Below, in pieces: positions 21,370 to 31,337 of a stretch of 64,000 nucleotides of DNA. The translations under genes were made by a program, and so were the position numbers. The notes below the pieces were generated by a model, which did not search any database, was not told where the DNA came from, and was given only the letters and a program-made list of their open reading frames with translations. Position 1 is the first letter of the stretch, and the number at the start of each line of letters is the position of its first letter. Source of the DNA: Wyeomyia smithii (taxonomy: Eukaryota > Arthropoda > Insecta > Diptera > Culicidae). The stretch lies in NCBI RefSeq assembly GCF_029784165.1, contig NC_073695.1:279038079-279102078 (forward strand), given 5' to 3'.

Positions 21370-24300
21370 TCACAATCTTCTATGAGCATCAAGTAGCCGG
21401 TGACGGAACGTATTCATTGGTAAGTCGAAGTCAAAAAACTCGAAAACATTATTAAAACGGTGGCAAATAACACGAATTGGATCATGGCAACCATATAGTC
21501 GATTCCGTGGTTCCAGATATAAGAAACTCCTTTGGCGCAGCGGTCTTTCAGGGGTGTATATGTTTAGTTGAGCCAATATAGCTGGACAGTCGATGTAGCC
21601 AGTCAGTAGTTTAGCAGCGAACACAGCTTGGTCTATTTGACGGCGAACCTCAAGTGGTTGAATACCAAGCAGACGACAACGGTCCTCGTATGATGGCAGG
21701 TTCAGTGGATCTTGCCATGGGAGATAACGAAGAGCATAGCGTACGAATTTTTTCTGAACCATTTCCATTCTGTAGGACCAGTTTGCATGATATGGGCTCC
21801 AGATTACAGAATTAGACTCGAGAATCGATCGCACTAGGGCACAGTAAAGTGCTTTGAAACATAATGGGTCACGGAATTCATCGGCAATCTTGAAAATGAA
21901 CCCCAATCGACGGGTTGCTTTGGCGATAATGTTGTTATAATGGTTCTTGAATGTCAGCTCGCTATCTAAGTACACTCCAAGATCTTTCACGCACTGTACA
22001 CGGAGAAGATGTTGTGACGATATGGTATAATCGTATTCGATAGGGACACGCTTTCTATTGAATGAAATTATGTTGCATTTTCCAACACTCAATGTTAAGC
22101 AGTTTGTTGCACACCAGTTCACGAACGTATTTAGATGCTCCTGTAGCGCGACACAATCTCGTTGGCTATGTATAATTTTGAATATTTTTGTATCATCCGC
22201 ATAAAACAGTCGACATCCGGGTGGTAACAAGAGAGAAGCGTCGTTTATAAAAATAGCGAAGAGTAGCGGGCCCAAGTTACTACCTTGAGGAACTCCTGAA
22301 ACGTTTGAAAAACACCTCGAAACAGCTGAACCTATTTTCACGCATACACTTCGACTAGTCAAGTAAGATTTGAACCAGCGTACGGATTCTGATTGGACAC
22401 CGAGTCGTTCAAGTTTACTAAGCAATATCTCGTGGTCTACCCGATCAAACGCTGCTTTCAGATCCAGGTAAATTGCATCGGTTTGTAAGCTAGAATCCAT
22501 GCTTTGCAAACAGCGAGAAACAAACTGCATAAGATTAGTGGCTACAGATCGTCGAGGGAAAAACCCGTGCTGGTCGGCGTCAATATAGTGTTTAGAGCTG
22601 GCAAACAAAGCGTCATTTATAATAATCTCAAACAACTTTGAGCAAGCACACAGAGATGTGATCCCTCGGTAATTGGAAATGTCACGTTTGTTTCCTTTTT
22701 TGTAGACGGGAAAGAGATATGAAAATTTCCATCGGTCAGGGAATGTACACTGCTGCACGGACAAATTGAAGAGCATCGCGATCGGAGTACTAAGAACTTC
22801 TCCACATCGCTTCAAAACCGCCGAAGGGATACCATCCGGACCAACAGCGTATGAACTTTTTAGCTTATTCAAGGCAGCGACTACGTCATCTGGACTGATG
22901 TGAGGTAATCTGAATGATAATACATCGCGTGGTACTACGTTACTGGCTTCACGAACTTGTTCGGGGGACGCCACCGATTCATTAAAAATTTGCTGAAATT
23001 GCTCGGCAAACAGGTTGCATTTTTCATTTTCATTGTTAGCTACATTGTTGCCCAGGAACATAGAAGTAGGCAAACCCCTTTCCTTGCGTTTTGTATTCAC
23101 AAATGACCAGAATTGTTTCGGGTGTACGCGAAGATTGCTTTGTATGCGCCTTACATACCTATTATACAAATAGCGGTTGTAGTTTCGATATTGACAGCTG
23201 GCAGTGGTGAACTGATTTCTGTTATAAGCAGAGCGATAACAACAATATTTCCGCAGCGCAGCTGATCGCAATCGCCTAAGCGTGCGTAGTCGTGGATTCG
23301 ACCATGGTGGCTTTCGTGGCGGTTCAAAGAATGGCACTGTTTGGGCGAGCACACTTTCCAGCGTACTACTGAAAGAATTAACTGCATTGTCGATACTAAT
23401 GGATGGTTCCAATACAGCATTCCAGTTTATCTCCGCAAGAGCCGCAGTAAGTGTGGCGTAGTCAGCACGTCGAAAATTCAAAGCCCTAAGTTCCGAAGGC
23501 TCGTCGTACACTATTGTCGAGGAGAGGTTTAACGAGAGAACGATAGCAGGATGAACAGCTTCAAGCTCGACCAGCGGCTCGTGTGCAGCAGATACAGAAC
23601 AAATTGGCAAAGTTTCATCATTTACCCATACAAGATCCAGCAAACGTTCGTTATCAATCAAAATATTGTTGACTTGTGTCAGACCATGCCAGTAGAGTCC
23701 ATCGAGAAGAGAACAGCAATAAGCGGGCATATTAGAATGCAGCGTGTCCACTGAAGGGTGACCATTGTCCGAGATAAACCAACGCAAACCAGATTGGTTG
23801 TAGTCTCCAAAAAGTAGAGCAGGAGTTTTAAGTTGCAAGCGGGATAGTACCATGCCTATCGAGTCAATGTGCTGTTGAATCACCTGAGAATCGGACTTTC
23901 GATCAGGGGGTATGTATACGACACCAATACTAATGTCGCTATTTGCCGTTTCCACTATCACCCACAACTGCTCGACAGTGTTGAAAACAGGTGCAGGATC
24001 GATGCGACAACTCAACTTCACTGAAACAGCTATTAAGACACCTCCGCCTCGCGTCTTTTGGCTGTTCAGATGAGATCGGTCGTTCCGGAAAACTGTGTAG
24101 CGGTTCCCAAAAAGTTGCGCTGAGAAGATACGGTCATCGAGCCATGTTTCGGTAAGCACAATTAAATCATAATCTCCTTCAGAAACTGCTAGGAAAAATG
24201 AGTCGATTTTGGTGCGCAGCCCACGCACATTGTGGTAATAGATCCGCATATCAGCTACACGAGGAACAGATTCATGGACCAACGCACTGGAACGTGAAAA

Positions 24301-24639
24301 AGCATGAGGAACCGGAAGCTCAGATGTACAGTTATACTTGCCTGGCGATGCAGGCTGGAAGACCCCGTCTCCGTCACCGAACACAGGACCGGGACAATGT
24401 CGAGGATGAAAATCAGTAGGCAGCGCGACTGTGTCGATCGGATAAGGGGCTTCCATAATGCCTGTTAAAGGGTGTCCCGGGTCCAACAAGTTGATAGTAG
24501 CATTTGAAGAGGATGTCAGCAGGCTAGAAACGCAAAGGTTTCCATTGTACGAGTCGCTGGGCGGTTTACTCAAGAATGAACTGCAGGGCTGAGTGCGTGT
24601 ATATTGCTGGTCACTTTCAGTCCGCGATTCGAGTTTTTT
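21370..24639 (-). CDS. CR1-type ORF2: endonuclease and reverse transcriptase, open frame
   Basis: The open frame runs from 24639 to the TGA at 21370. Counting from the TTG at 24573 (1067 codons): a Ser-rich leader (1-105), an apurinic-type endonuclease (about 108-350) with N115 in YYHNVRGL, E142 in LTETWL, YIPP (220-223), GDYN (D257, N259) and a terminal VHP (H341) in place of SDH. Then comes a linker and a reverse transcriptase (about 575-870) with GPDGIPSAVLK, YRGITSL, LDLKAAFD, SGVPQGSNLGPLLF (759-772) and YADD (791-794). The C-terminus (to 1067) has the LGVYLDSxLTF thumb region and a CR1-like tail. The first in-frame ATG is only at 24456 (codon 40), and the frame overlaps the end of ORF1. 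The frame therefore either starts by reinitiation or is reached by -1 frameshifting at AAAAAAC (24639-24633). The catalytic residues look intact. Confidence 0.9.
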   Translation of the reverse strand, partial: KKLESRTESDQQYTRTQPCSSFLSKPPSDSYNGNLCVSSLLTSSSNATINLLDPGHPLTGIMEAPYPIDTVALPTDFHPRHCPGPVFGDGDGVFQPASPGKYNCTSELPVPHAFSRSSALVHESVPRVADMRIYYHNVRGLRTKIDSFFLAVSEGDYDLIVLTETWLDDRIFSAQLFGNRYTVFRNDRSHLNSQKTRGGGVLIAVSVKLSCRIDPAPVFNTVEQLWVIVETANSDISIGVVYIPPDRKSDSQVIQQHIDSIGMVLSRLQLKTPALLFGDYNQSGLRWFISDNGHPSVDTLHSNMPAYCCSLLDGLYWHGLTQVNNILIDNERLLDLVWVNDETLPICSVSAAHEPLVELEAVHPAIVLSLNLSSTIVYDEPSELRALNFRRADYATLTAALAEINWNAVLEPSISIDNAVNSFSSTLESVLAQTVPFFEPPRKPPWSNPRLRTLRRLRSAALRKYCCYRSAYNRNQFTTASCQYRNYNRYLYNRYVRRIQSNLRVHPKQFWSFVNTKRKERGLPTSMFLGNNVANNENEKCNLFAEQFQQIFNESVASPEQVREASNVVPRDVLSFRLPHISPDDVVAALNKLKSSYAVGPDGIPSAVLKRCGEVLSTPIAMLFNLSVQQCTFPDRWKFSYLFPVYKKGNKRDISNYRGITSLCACSKLFEIIINDALFASSKHYIDADQHGFFPRRSVATNLMQFVSRCLQSMDSSLQTDAIYLDLKAAFDRVDHEILLSKLERLGVQSESVRWFKSYLTSRSVCVKIGSAVSRCFSNVSGVPQGSNLGPLLFAIFINDASLLLPPGCRLFYADDTKIFKIIHSQRDCVALQEHLNTFVNWCATNCLTLSVGKCNIISFNRKRVPIEYDYTISSQHLLRVQCVKDLGVYLDSELTFKNHYNNIIAKATRRLGFIFKIADEFRDPLCFKALYCALVRSILESNSVIWSPYHANWSYRMEMVQKKFVRYALRYLPWQDPLNLPSYEDRCRLLGIQPLEVRRQIDQAVFAAKLLTGYIDCPAILAQLNIYTPERPLRQRSFLYLEPRNRLYGCHDPIRVICHRFNNVFEFFDFDLPMNTFRHRLLDAHRRL

Positions 24640-25322
24640 TCAATAAATTCACGAAATAGTATGCCTTCTGGCCATGAGGAAGGCAATAAAGCATGCTGTT
24701 TCAGGGCAGGGGGGAGACCGATTTTGTATGATACAAATGTCATTGTTCCGATATCCTTTCCTTTTGGAACTAATCTGACAACATCCGATGGTTTTTCGTT
24801 GTCCAGGCAGCGAGCAACAATTTGACATACATCGTCATCAGTTATTAGTGGTTGAAATCCCGAAAGGTACAACCAGAATTTAGGTGGCGGTGCTTCAGGA
24901 ACGATAAATGGCACTGACAGTCCGCTCAAATCTACTGAATTCGTCCCGCGATCAGCAACTGCAACACGTACCGGCGTTCCGTTATTTCCTCGACGTCGCT
25001 TTACACCTAAGCTAGGCCATTTCGCTGTACTAAGTGGCTTCGGAGTAATATTCGGTTCCGGTTGAGGTAATGATAAACAATCCACTTTCTGGCTCAAACG
25101 TTCAACGAATTTGTGCAGCTGATAAATTTGTGTTGATATGTCGCTTGTATTTGACGGGGGAGCACTGTTTTGTTCGGTTTTATCAGCCAAATATGAACGA
25201 ATGCTTCTGCCTTGCAATTCGTCTCTGCACAGCAAGCACAAAAACATTGCTTGCCCAGTAGCAAACAATTCCTTGTGAGCGCGATTATTGAATCCACAGC
25301 ATTTAAAAAGTTTTACAGACAT
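24570..25322 (-). CDS. CR1-type ORF1: RNA-binding protein with N-terminal Cys motif and RRM-like C-terminus
   Basis: A 250-codon ORF starting at an ATG (25322). It has cysteines C8, C9, C29 and C32, suggesting the end of a PHD/zinc-finger-like motif as in CR1 ORF1 proteins, and a short amphipathic segment (about 60-85) that could form a coiled coil. The conserved C-terminal block (about 150-235) includes FWLYLSGFQPLITDDDVCQI, SYKIGLP and SSWPEGILFREF; this block is typical of insect CR1/T1-like ORF1s and likely folds as an RRM. The protein would bind element RNA. ORF1 proteins in this clade are often longer, so 5' truncation is possible. Its last 24 codons overlap the ORF2 frame. Confidence 0.75.
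   Translation of the reverse strand: MSVKLFKCCGFNNRAHKELFATGQAMFLCLLCRDELQGRSIRSYLADKTEQNSAPPSNTSDISTQIYQLHKFVERLSQKVDCLSLPQPEPNITPKPLSTAKWPSLGVKRRRGNNGTPVRVAVADRGTNSVDLSGLSVPFIVPEAPPPKFWLYLSGFQPLITDDDVCQIVARCLDNEKPSDVVRLVPKGKDIGTMTFVSYKIGLPPALKQHALLPSSWPEGILFREFIEKNSNRGLKVTSNIHALSPAVHS
24633..24639 (-). promoter_or_regulatory. Putative -1 ribosomal frameshift slippery site, AAAAAAC
   Basis: In the ORF1 frame the codons are GAA AAA AAC (Glu-Lys-Asn), giving the canonical heptamer A-AAA-AAC. In the ORF2 frame the preceding triplet is TGA (24642-24640), so ORF2 opens exactly at the heptamer. A -1 slip leads to CTC GAA TCG and continues through the complete ORF2. A small potential stem (GGACT paired with AGT and CC, about 12 nt downstream) is weak, and no strong pseudoknot was recognised. 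Function is inference. Confidence 0.5.
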
Positions 25323-25459
25323 AGTTCAGTCAAATCATAATTTTCAATATAACTGTTTTTCCTGGATTTTCTACATAGTTTATGTCTTCTACAAAATTAT
25401 TTGCCACACGAAAATACATATTTTTGCTGAACATTTGATCTAGCTATAGTTAAATATAA

Positions 25460-25921
25460 AACAGTTATTCAACCATGAACGGTTTTCGACGGTTATTTTT
25501 AACTTTAAATTACTTAGTCGTACGCAAAAATACGCAGATAGCTATTTGATATTCTGAAAGCACATCTATTCTACTTATCATTTGTCTAATAGAGTTATTA
25601 CGATTGTTTTATAGAAAAAATTCTTTTGTATGAGAATTCGTACTTTTTCAAATAACTTTTTTATTTCTGTATATAGAGTTTTAGAATCTCCAGCAAAAAT
25701 ATAAATCCATAAAAATTGTACAATTTTGTAGATGGTCATAAAAACATAGAAAATCATGGGAAAGATTCACAGTTTCACATATGACGTCATATAAAATGAA
25801 TCAATTATCAATTTTTTGAGTATATTCATCGTTGTCTTCTTCACTGTCTAGTTCAAAGTGAATAAGATGAGTTTTGGCATCTTCTGATAATTTTTTGTGT
25901 GGAGTTTCGGCCAGCCTCCGT
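25460..25921. repeat. Left arm of a large inverted repeat (partner at 26043-26212 and 31717-31960)
   Basis: ATTGTACAATTTTGTAGATG (25715-25734), AAAATCATGGGAAA, GTTTCACATATGACGTCAT, TTGTCTTCTTC and CAGCCTCCG (25914-25922) recur inverted and in reverse order at 26043-26212. The outer part, from 25714 back to about 25460, pairs with sequence beyond copy B (31717 onward). The minus strand of this arm reads as an acidic stretch (DSEEDNDEYTQK), so the repeated unit may once have been coding. Arms are diverged, roughly 70-80 percent by eye. Confidence 0.65.
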
Positions 25922-26042
25922 TACCATTGAATCCAAAGAAATCTTGTTTGTCTTATTTCTCCCGCGACTTGATTGAGATTTTTTTTTAATATTATCAACA
26001 TTATTTTATGTTTCCATTACACCATCCGCTCAAAAAAATTGC

Positions 26043-26212
26043 GGAGGCTTCATAAACTCTACCAAGAAAATTTGAACCAACCAACGAAGAAGACAACAAA
26101 GATGACACTTTAGATGAAGTCATGTGTGAAACTGACCTGAAAATTCATATTTTTCATCATAACTTTTTCCCATGATTTTTTATATTTTTATGACCTTCTA
26201 CAAAATTGTGCA
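26043..26212. repeat. Right arm of the inverted repeat, inner part
   Basis: Complementary to 25715-25921. It is cut at 26212 by insertion of I-superclade copy B; the outer part resumes at 31717. The spacer between the arms is about 120 bp. A third, direct-orientation relative of the TTTTTCC...CTTCTACAAAATT segment lies at 25351-25407. Confidence 0.7.
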
Positions 26213-26654
26213 TTCGTTGTTTTGCTTTCGTCTTGATTAGACGCAAATTGTTTATCTCCGTTTGATTCGCAAAATAACAATACACGAGTTATCGTACGAG
26301 TGTTTTTTTTTTTCGATTCGTTCTTGTGTGCGATAACAATAGCCCGCAATATATCGGCAGAAACATCTTCTGCACACTGGTAGGGGCAGGCTACCTCGCC
26401 AGTGATCTGATACGCAGCTGATATATCAGCAAGAATAATTCTCCCGCACCGCTGTTACCCCGCTAGCAGCACGGACCACCATACGATCGAGCGAGTGGAA
26501 GTCAACTACAAGTGGCATCTACAAGGTCGAGTGTAAGATACGGCCACTGTGTCACAACACGAAGCTGGATCGTCATTGTTTGTTCTGCGGAGACACTCGA
26601 TTAATCCAACTATCAGCCGTGAGGTCGTGACTTAGACGTTCGATGAAGTATTCA

Positions 26655-26746
26655 CTTTAGAATTTTTATAATTATTATTAATATTATTATTATTATTGTT
26701 ATTATTATTATTATTATTATCATTATTATTATTATTATTATTATTA

Positions 26747-26835
<89 letters not shown>

Positions 26836-26862
26836 GTTGTTCTTATTATTATTATTGTTATA

Positions 26863-26897
<35 letters not shown>

Positions 26898-26935
26898 TAT
26901 TACTATTGTTATTAGTATTAGTATTACTATCTTTT
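26655..26935. repeat. Giant (ATT)n microsatellite in the 5' UTR of copy B
   Basis: About 280 bp of nearly pure TTA/ATT with scattered single-base changes. The homologous 5' UTR in copy C (58260-58400) lacks it, so it expanded in this copy. The minus-strand Asn-rich frame across it is an artefact of the repeat. Confidence 0.95.
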
Positions 26936-27066
26936 TTTAATTTTGATCCATTGTAGTTTGAAAAATTGTTTTTAAAATTTAATATCAACTACTTGATCCA
27001 CCCACCCCCCCCCCCACATTCGAATATTTATAGTTTGTGTGCGGTAGAGCGTAACGCTCCCGCAAA

Positions 27067-28445
27067 ATGGACGACATGCAGGTGCAACTATTCCCGGATG
27101 TGGAAACAAATGGGGAAGAGATTGAGATCTCCCCCGTCAATTCCCCTCTACCTTCCCCGCTACCTAGCCCCGTACCAAGGGTACCGGCAACACGGGTGAA
27201 AGCTTACCCAGATGCTTCGAAAGGTCCGTTCGTAGTTTACTTTAGGCCCATAAAGAAGCCTCTTAGAATTATACAAATAGGCAAGGACTTGGCAAAACAG
27301 TTTTCGGCCGTAACCGAGATTACGAAGGTGAGGCCGAACAAACTGCGAGTTGTCGTGAGTAGCTTGAAGCAAGCAAACGCAATTGCTAGCTACGAGCTCT
27401 TCACGAGAGAGTACCGCGTGTACATCCCTGCCAAGGACGTGGAGATCGACGGTGTGGTTACCGAAGGAAGCCTCACGGTTGATGACATTTTGCGTCACGG
27501 GGTTGGCTGCTTCAAGAACCCCCTGATTCAAGATGTAAAGATACTGGATGTCAAGCAATTGCATTCAGTATCCATCGAAAAAGGTAAGAAGAAATTCTTC
27601 CCTTCGGATTCCTTCCGTGTAACATTCGCCGGATCCGCACTGCCGAACTACATCTCTTTGGACAGGGTTCGTCTGCCTGTACGCCTGTTCATACCGCGGG
27701 TCATGCATTGCCAAAACTGCAAGCAGTTAGGTCATACAGCCACCTACTGCTGCAACAAGGCACGCTGCAGCAAGTGCGGAGGCAATCATGCTGAGACCGC
27801 TTGCAGTGAGGATACTGAAAAGTGTCTTTACTGCGAGGGAACTCGGCATGACCTTTCGGCGTGTCCCGCGTACAAACAGCGCGAGGAAAAAATTAAGCGT
27901 TCCCTCAAGGAACGATCAAAGCGCTCTTTCGCAGAAATGCTGAAGAGTGCTGAGCCACCCTCGACAGGAAACATCTTTTCCTTTTTGCCAACCGATGAGG
28001 GTACATCTGACGATCCCGTCGAAGGGTGTTCTTATGCCAGCCAGAAGGATCTAGGAAAAGGAGAATGATCAACTCTCCTAATCTTTCTCGCAAAGGTCGC
28101 AAGATAACCCCTAGCGGAATGACCAATAAGCCAACACAAAAAGTAAGCGGTGAAGAAAAACCGAAGCAAGTACCTCCCGGTTTTAATTTTAAATCAAACC
28201 AGGAGTACCCACCGCTTCCTGGGGCACCAAAAACCCCTCGTGCACCCATTTTTCGATCAGAAGATAAAAAAGAAAAAGGGTTCATAAAATTTTCTGATAT
28301 TGTGGACTGGATATTTGAAACATTCAACATACCAGATCCCCTACAAAATATTCTTCTTGTCCTTCTTCCTACAGTGAAAACCTTTTTGAAGCAACTAGCA
28401 GCAACTTGGCCCCTCGTTTCAGCTATCATATCTTTCGATGACTAA
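27067..28445 (+). pseudogene. ORF1 (gag-like, three CCHC knuckles) of copy B, one frameshift
   Basis: Starts MDDMQVQLFPDVETNGEEIE and contains an N-terminal acidic/proline segment, a conserved central domain (KPLRIIQIGKDLAKQFSAV... to about codon 200), then the knuckles CQNCKQLGHTATYC, CSKCGGNHAETAC and CLYCEGTRHDLSAC, then a basic region. A single missing T near 28040 (GCCAGCC where copy C has GCCATGCC) ends the first frame at 28068. The protein continues in the next frame to 28445 (MINSPNLSRKG through PLVSAIISFDD). It would act as the RNA-binding nucleocapsid-like protein. Without that one-base loss the ORF would be complete. Confidence 0.88.
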
Positions 28446-31337
28446 TACGGCGAAAGAGGTTAGGAATTTTATCACTGTATTACAGTGGAATTGCAGAAGT
28501 ATCATCCCCAAATTCGATCTATTTTCTCATTTAATAAATACATACAATTGTGACGCATTTGCGCTCTGTGAAACCTTTCTCAATTCAAACGATCAACTCA
28601 ATTTCCACGATTTTAACATTATTCGTCGAGATCGAGACTCACACGGTGGAGGGGTACTTTTAGGGATTACAAAGTGCTATTCCTTCTTCCGAATCGACCT
28701 CCCCTCGATCTCGCATATTGAAGTCGTTGCCATTCAAACGAATATGAATGGAAAAGACCTATGCCTTGTTTCGTTATATATCCCTCCATACACGCGGATT
28801 GAACAGAGGCATCTCACTGATATAGCAGAGTTGCTTCCCGCGCCTTTTTTGATATTGGGAGATTTTGATTCTCACTGTTCACTATGGGGGTCGCTGTACG
28901 ACGACAACCGATCTTCTTTAATCTGTAACTTGATCGACGACTTCAATATGACAGTTTTGAATACTGGGGAAGCGACACGTGTACCTAATCCTCCAGCACG
29001 TGAAAGCGTGCTTGACCTATCCCTCTGCTCGACATCACTAGCGTTAGATTGCCAGTGGAAAGTAATCAACGATCCCCACGGTAGTGATCATCGTCCAATC
29101 GTTATATCAATTGCTAATGGTTCAACTCCCCCGAACCCAATCAATATTTCCTACGACCTTACACGTAATAGTGATTGGAAGTGTTATGAGTCTATTATAG
29201 CGCAATCTATCGAGACTCACGAGGAACTTCCTCCGGAGGAAGAATACGCGTTCTTAACTGGCTTGATAATCGACGCCGCGACTCAAGCTCAGACGAAACC
29301 GATACCCGGGGTAACGATTAGACAGCGCCCTCCCAACAACAAAAGAGCCAATGGCTTCTGCGTTCATGGATATTAAGGGGGCTTTTGACTCTGTCTCTGT
29401 AGAAGTTTTAAGCGCGAAACTTCAATCGCAGGGACTTTCACCAAATTTGAATAACTTTTCGCTCAATTTGTTGTCAGAAAAGCATATGTATTTCTCACAT
29501 GGCGATTCGACAACTTCCCGAATTAGTTACATGGGTCTCTCAGGGTTCATGTTTAAGTCCTCTCTTATATAATTTTTACGTCAATGACATCGATGAATGT
29601 CTTGCTAATTCATGCACGCTAAGGCAACTTGCAGACGATAGCGTTGTATCCATTACTGGTAGCGAGGCTAGCGATCTGCAAGGACCATTGCAAGATACCT
29701 TAGACAATTTGTCTGAATGGGCTCTTAAGCTGGGTATCGAATTCTCTCCGGAGAAAACTGAGCTGGTCGTTTTTTCTAGGAAGCATAACCCAGCTCAGCT
29801 GCAGCTCCTACTAACGAGTAAAACGATCTCTCAGGTTTTAGTCGCTAAATATCTCGGGGTCTGGTTCGACTCCAAATGCACCAGGGCTTGTCATATTAGG
29901 TATCTGACACAAAAATGCCAACAGAGGATTAATTTTCTTCGTACGATTACCGGAACTTGGTGGGGTGCTCACCCAGGAGACCTTCTAAGGTTATACCAAA
30001 CAACGATATTGTCAGTTCTTGAGTACGGCTGTTTCTGCTTTCGCTCCGCCGCGAACACGTACATTATAAAATTAGAGAGAATACAATATCGTTGTTTGCG
30101 TATTGCCTTGGGTTGCATGCAGTCGACCCATACGATGAGTCTTGAAATGTTAGCGGGTATTCTTCCGTTGAAACATCGTTTTTGGAATCTCTCTAACCGG
30201 TTGCTAATTCGATGCACAGTTATGAACCCATTAGTAATTGAAAATTTCGAGAGGTTGGTCGACCTTCAATCTCAATCCAGATTCATGACTTTATATTTTG
30301 ACTATATGGCACAAGATATTAATCCTTCTTCATACGATTCCTCCAATGTCGCACTTTTAGATACTTCTAATAATGCTATATTCTTCGACACCACCATGAA
30401 ACAAGACATTTCTGGTATCCCGGATCAATTGCGACCCCAAGAGATCCCTAAGATTTTTTCCAATAAGTTTGAACATGTTAGTTGTGATAAAAGGTTTTAC
30501 ACTGACGGATCTAATCTAGATGAGTCCACTGGCTTCGGTGTTTTCCACGAAAACTTTACCGCCTCCTACAAACTCGATGCTCCTGCTTCCGTGTACGTCG
30601 CAGAACTTGCTGCTATTCAGTACTCTCTTGGGATCATCGAAACCCTGCCCATAGACCACTACTTCATCTTCACAGACAGTCTCAGTGCCAATGAGGCTCT
30701 GCGATCGATGAAGACTGTGAAGCACACCCCGTATTTCCTGGGGAAAATACGGCGGTTTTAAAGTGCTTTAACAGATAAAAATTACCGGGTTACCTTAGCG
30801 TGGGTCCCTTCTCATTGTTCCATTCCGGGCAATGAAAAGGCTGACGCTTTAGCTAAGGTGGGTGCTATTGATGGCGATATTTATGAAAGACCAATTGCTT
30901 ATGATGAATTTTATTGCATTTTGCGTCAAAGAACACTCAACAGTTGGCAATCATCATGGAACTCAGATGAACTGGGACGGTGGCTACATTCCATTTTTCG
31001 TAAGGTATCGACGAAAGCATGGTTCAAGGGGTTGGATGTAGGTCGGGACTTCATTCGCGTGATGTCCAGACTTATGTCCAATCACTATACGTTAAACACG
31101 CATCTCTTTCGTATAGGGCTTGTAGACAGTAATCACTGCGTTTGTGGCAATGGCTACCATGACATCGAGCATGTTGTTTGGTCGTGTACCGAATACTGTG
31201 GTGTTAGGTCTGAGCTTATAGATTCCCTTCGGGCCCGAGGAAAACAACCGAACGTTAAAGACATTCTGGGAAGCGGTGATCTCCAGTACATGACACAGCT
31301 ATACGGGTTTATAAAAAATGCTGGCATTAAAATGTGA
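28438..31337 (+). pseudogene. ORF2 of copy B: endonuclease, RT and RNase H, with internal deletion and frameshifts
   Basis: Start ATG at 28438 overlaps the ORF1 stop (ATGACTAA). The endonuclease (to about 29330) is complete, with QWNCRS, CETFL, YIPP, GDFD (the catalytic-box N replaced by D) and SDH. At about 29335 the frame jumps to KEPMASAFMDIKGAFD, deleting roughly 260 codons (about 780 bp) of linker and RT fingers relative to copy A. A 2-nt loss near 29538 shifts frame; RT resumes with QGSCLSPLLYNFY and LADDSV. RNase H follows with YTDGS, AELAA and FTDS before a shift near 30752. After it come PSHCSIPGNEKADALAK and a C-terminal CVCGNGYHDIEHVVWSC zinc-like segment, ending at 31337. All four RNase H acidic residues are visible. 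Confidence 0.88.

Larger units (their letters stand above)
21276..25330 (-). mobile_element. CR1-clade (Q/T1-like) non-LTR retrotransposon with both ORFs intact
   Basis: Two overlapping minus-strand ORFs (ORF1 25322-24570, ORF2 to 21370) are followed by a short 3' UTR. The 3' end is an A-rich tail of AAAT repeats (21283-21298, seen as TTTA on the plus strand). There is no RNase H domain, which with the RT sequence and ORF1 type points to CR1 and not the I superclade. It is the only element in the window whose ORFs are free of stops and frameshifts. The 5' end lies near or just beyond 25322 and could be slightly truncated. No target duplication was found. Confidence 0.88.

Noticed and set aside
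26632..26988. Asn-rich protein of 118 codons on the minus strand
   Set aside because: Pure translation of the ATT microsatellite; not a gene.
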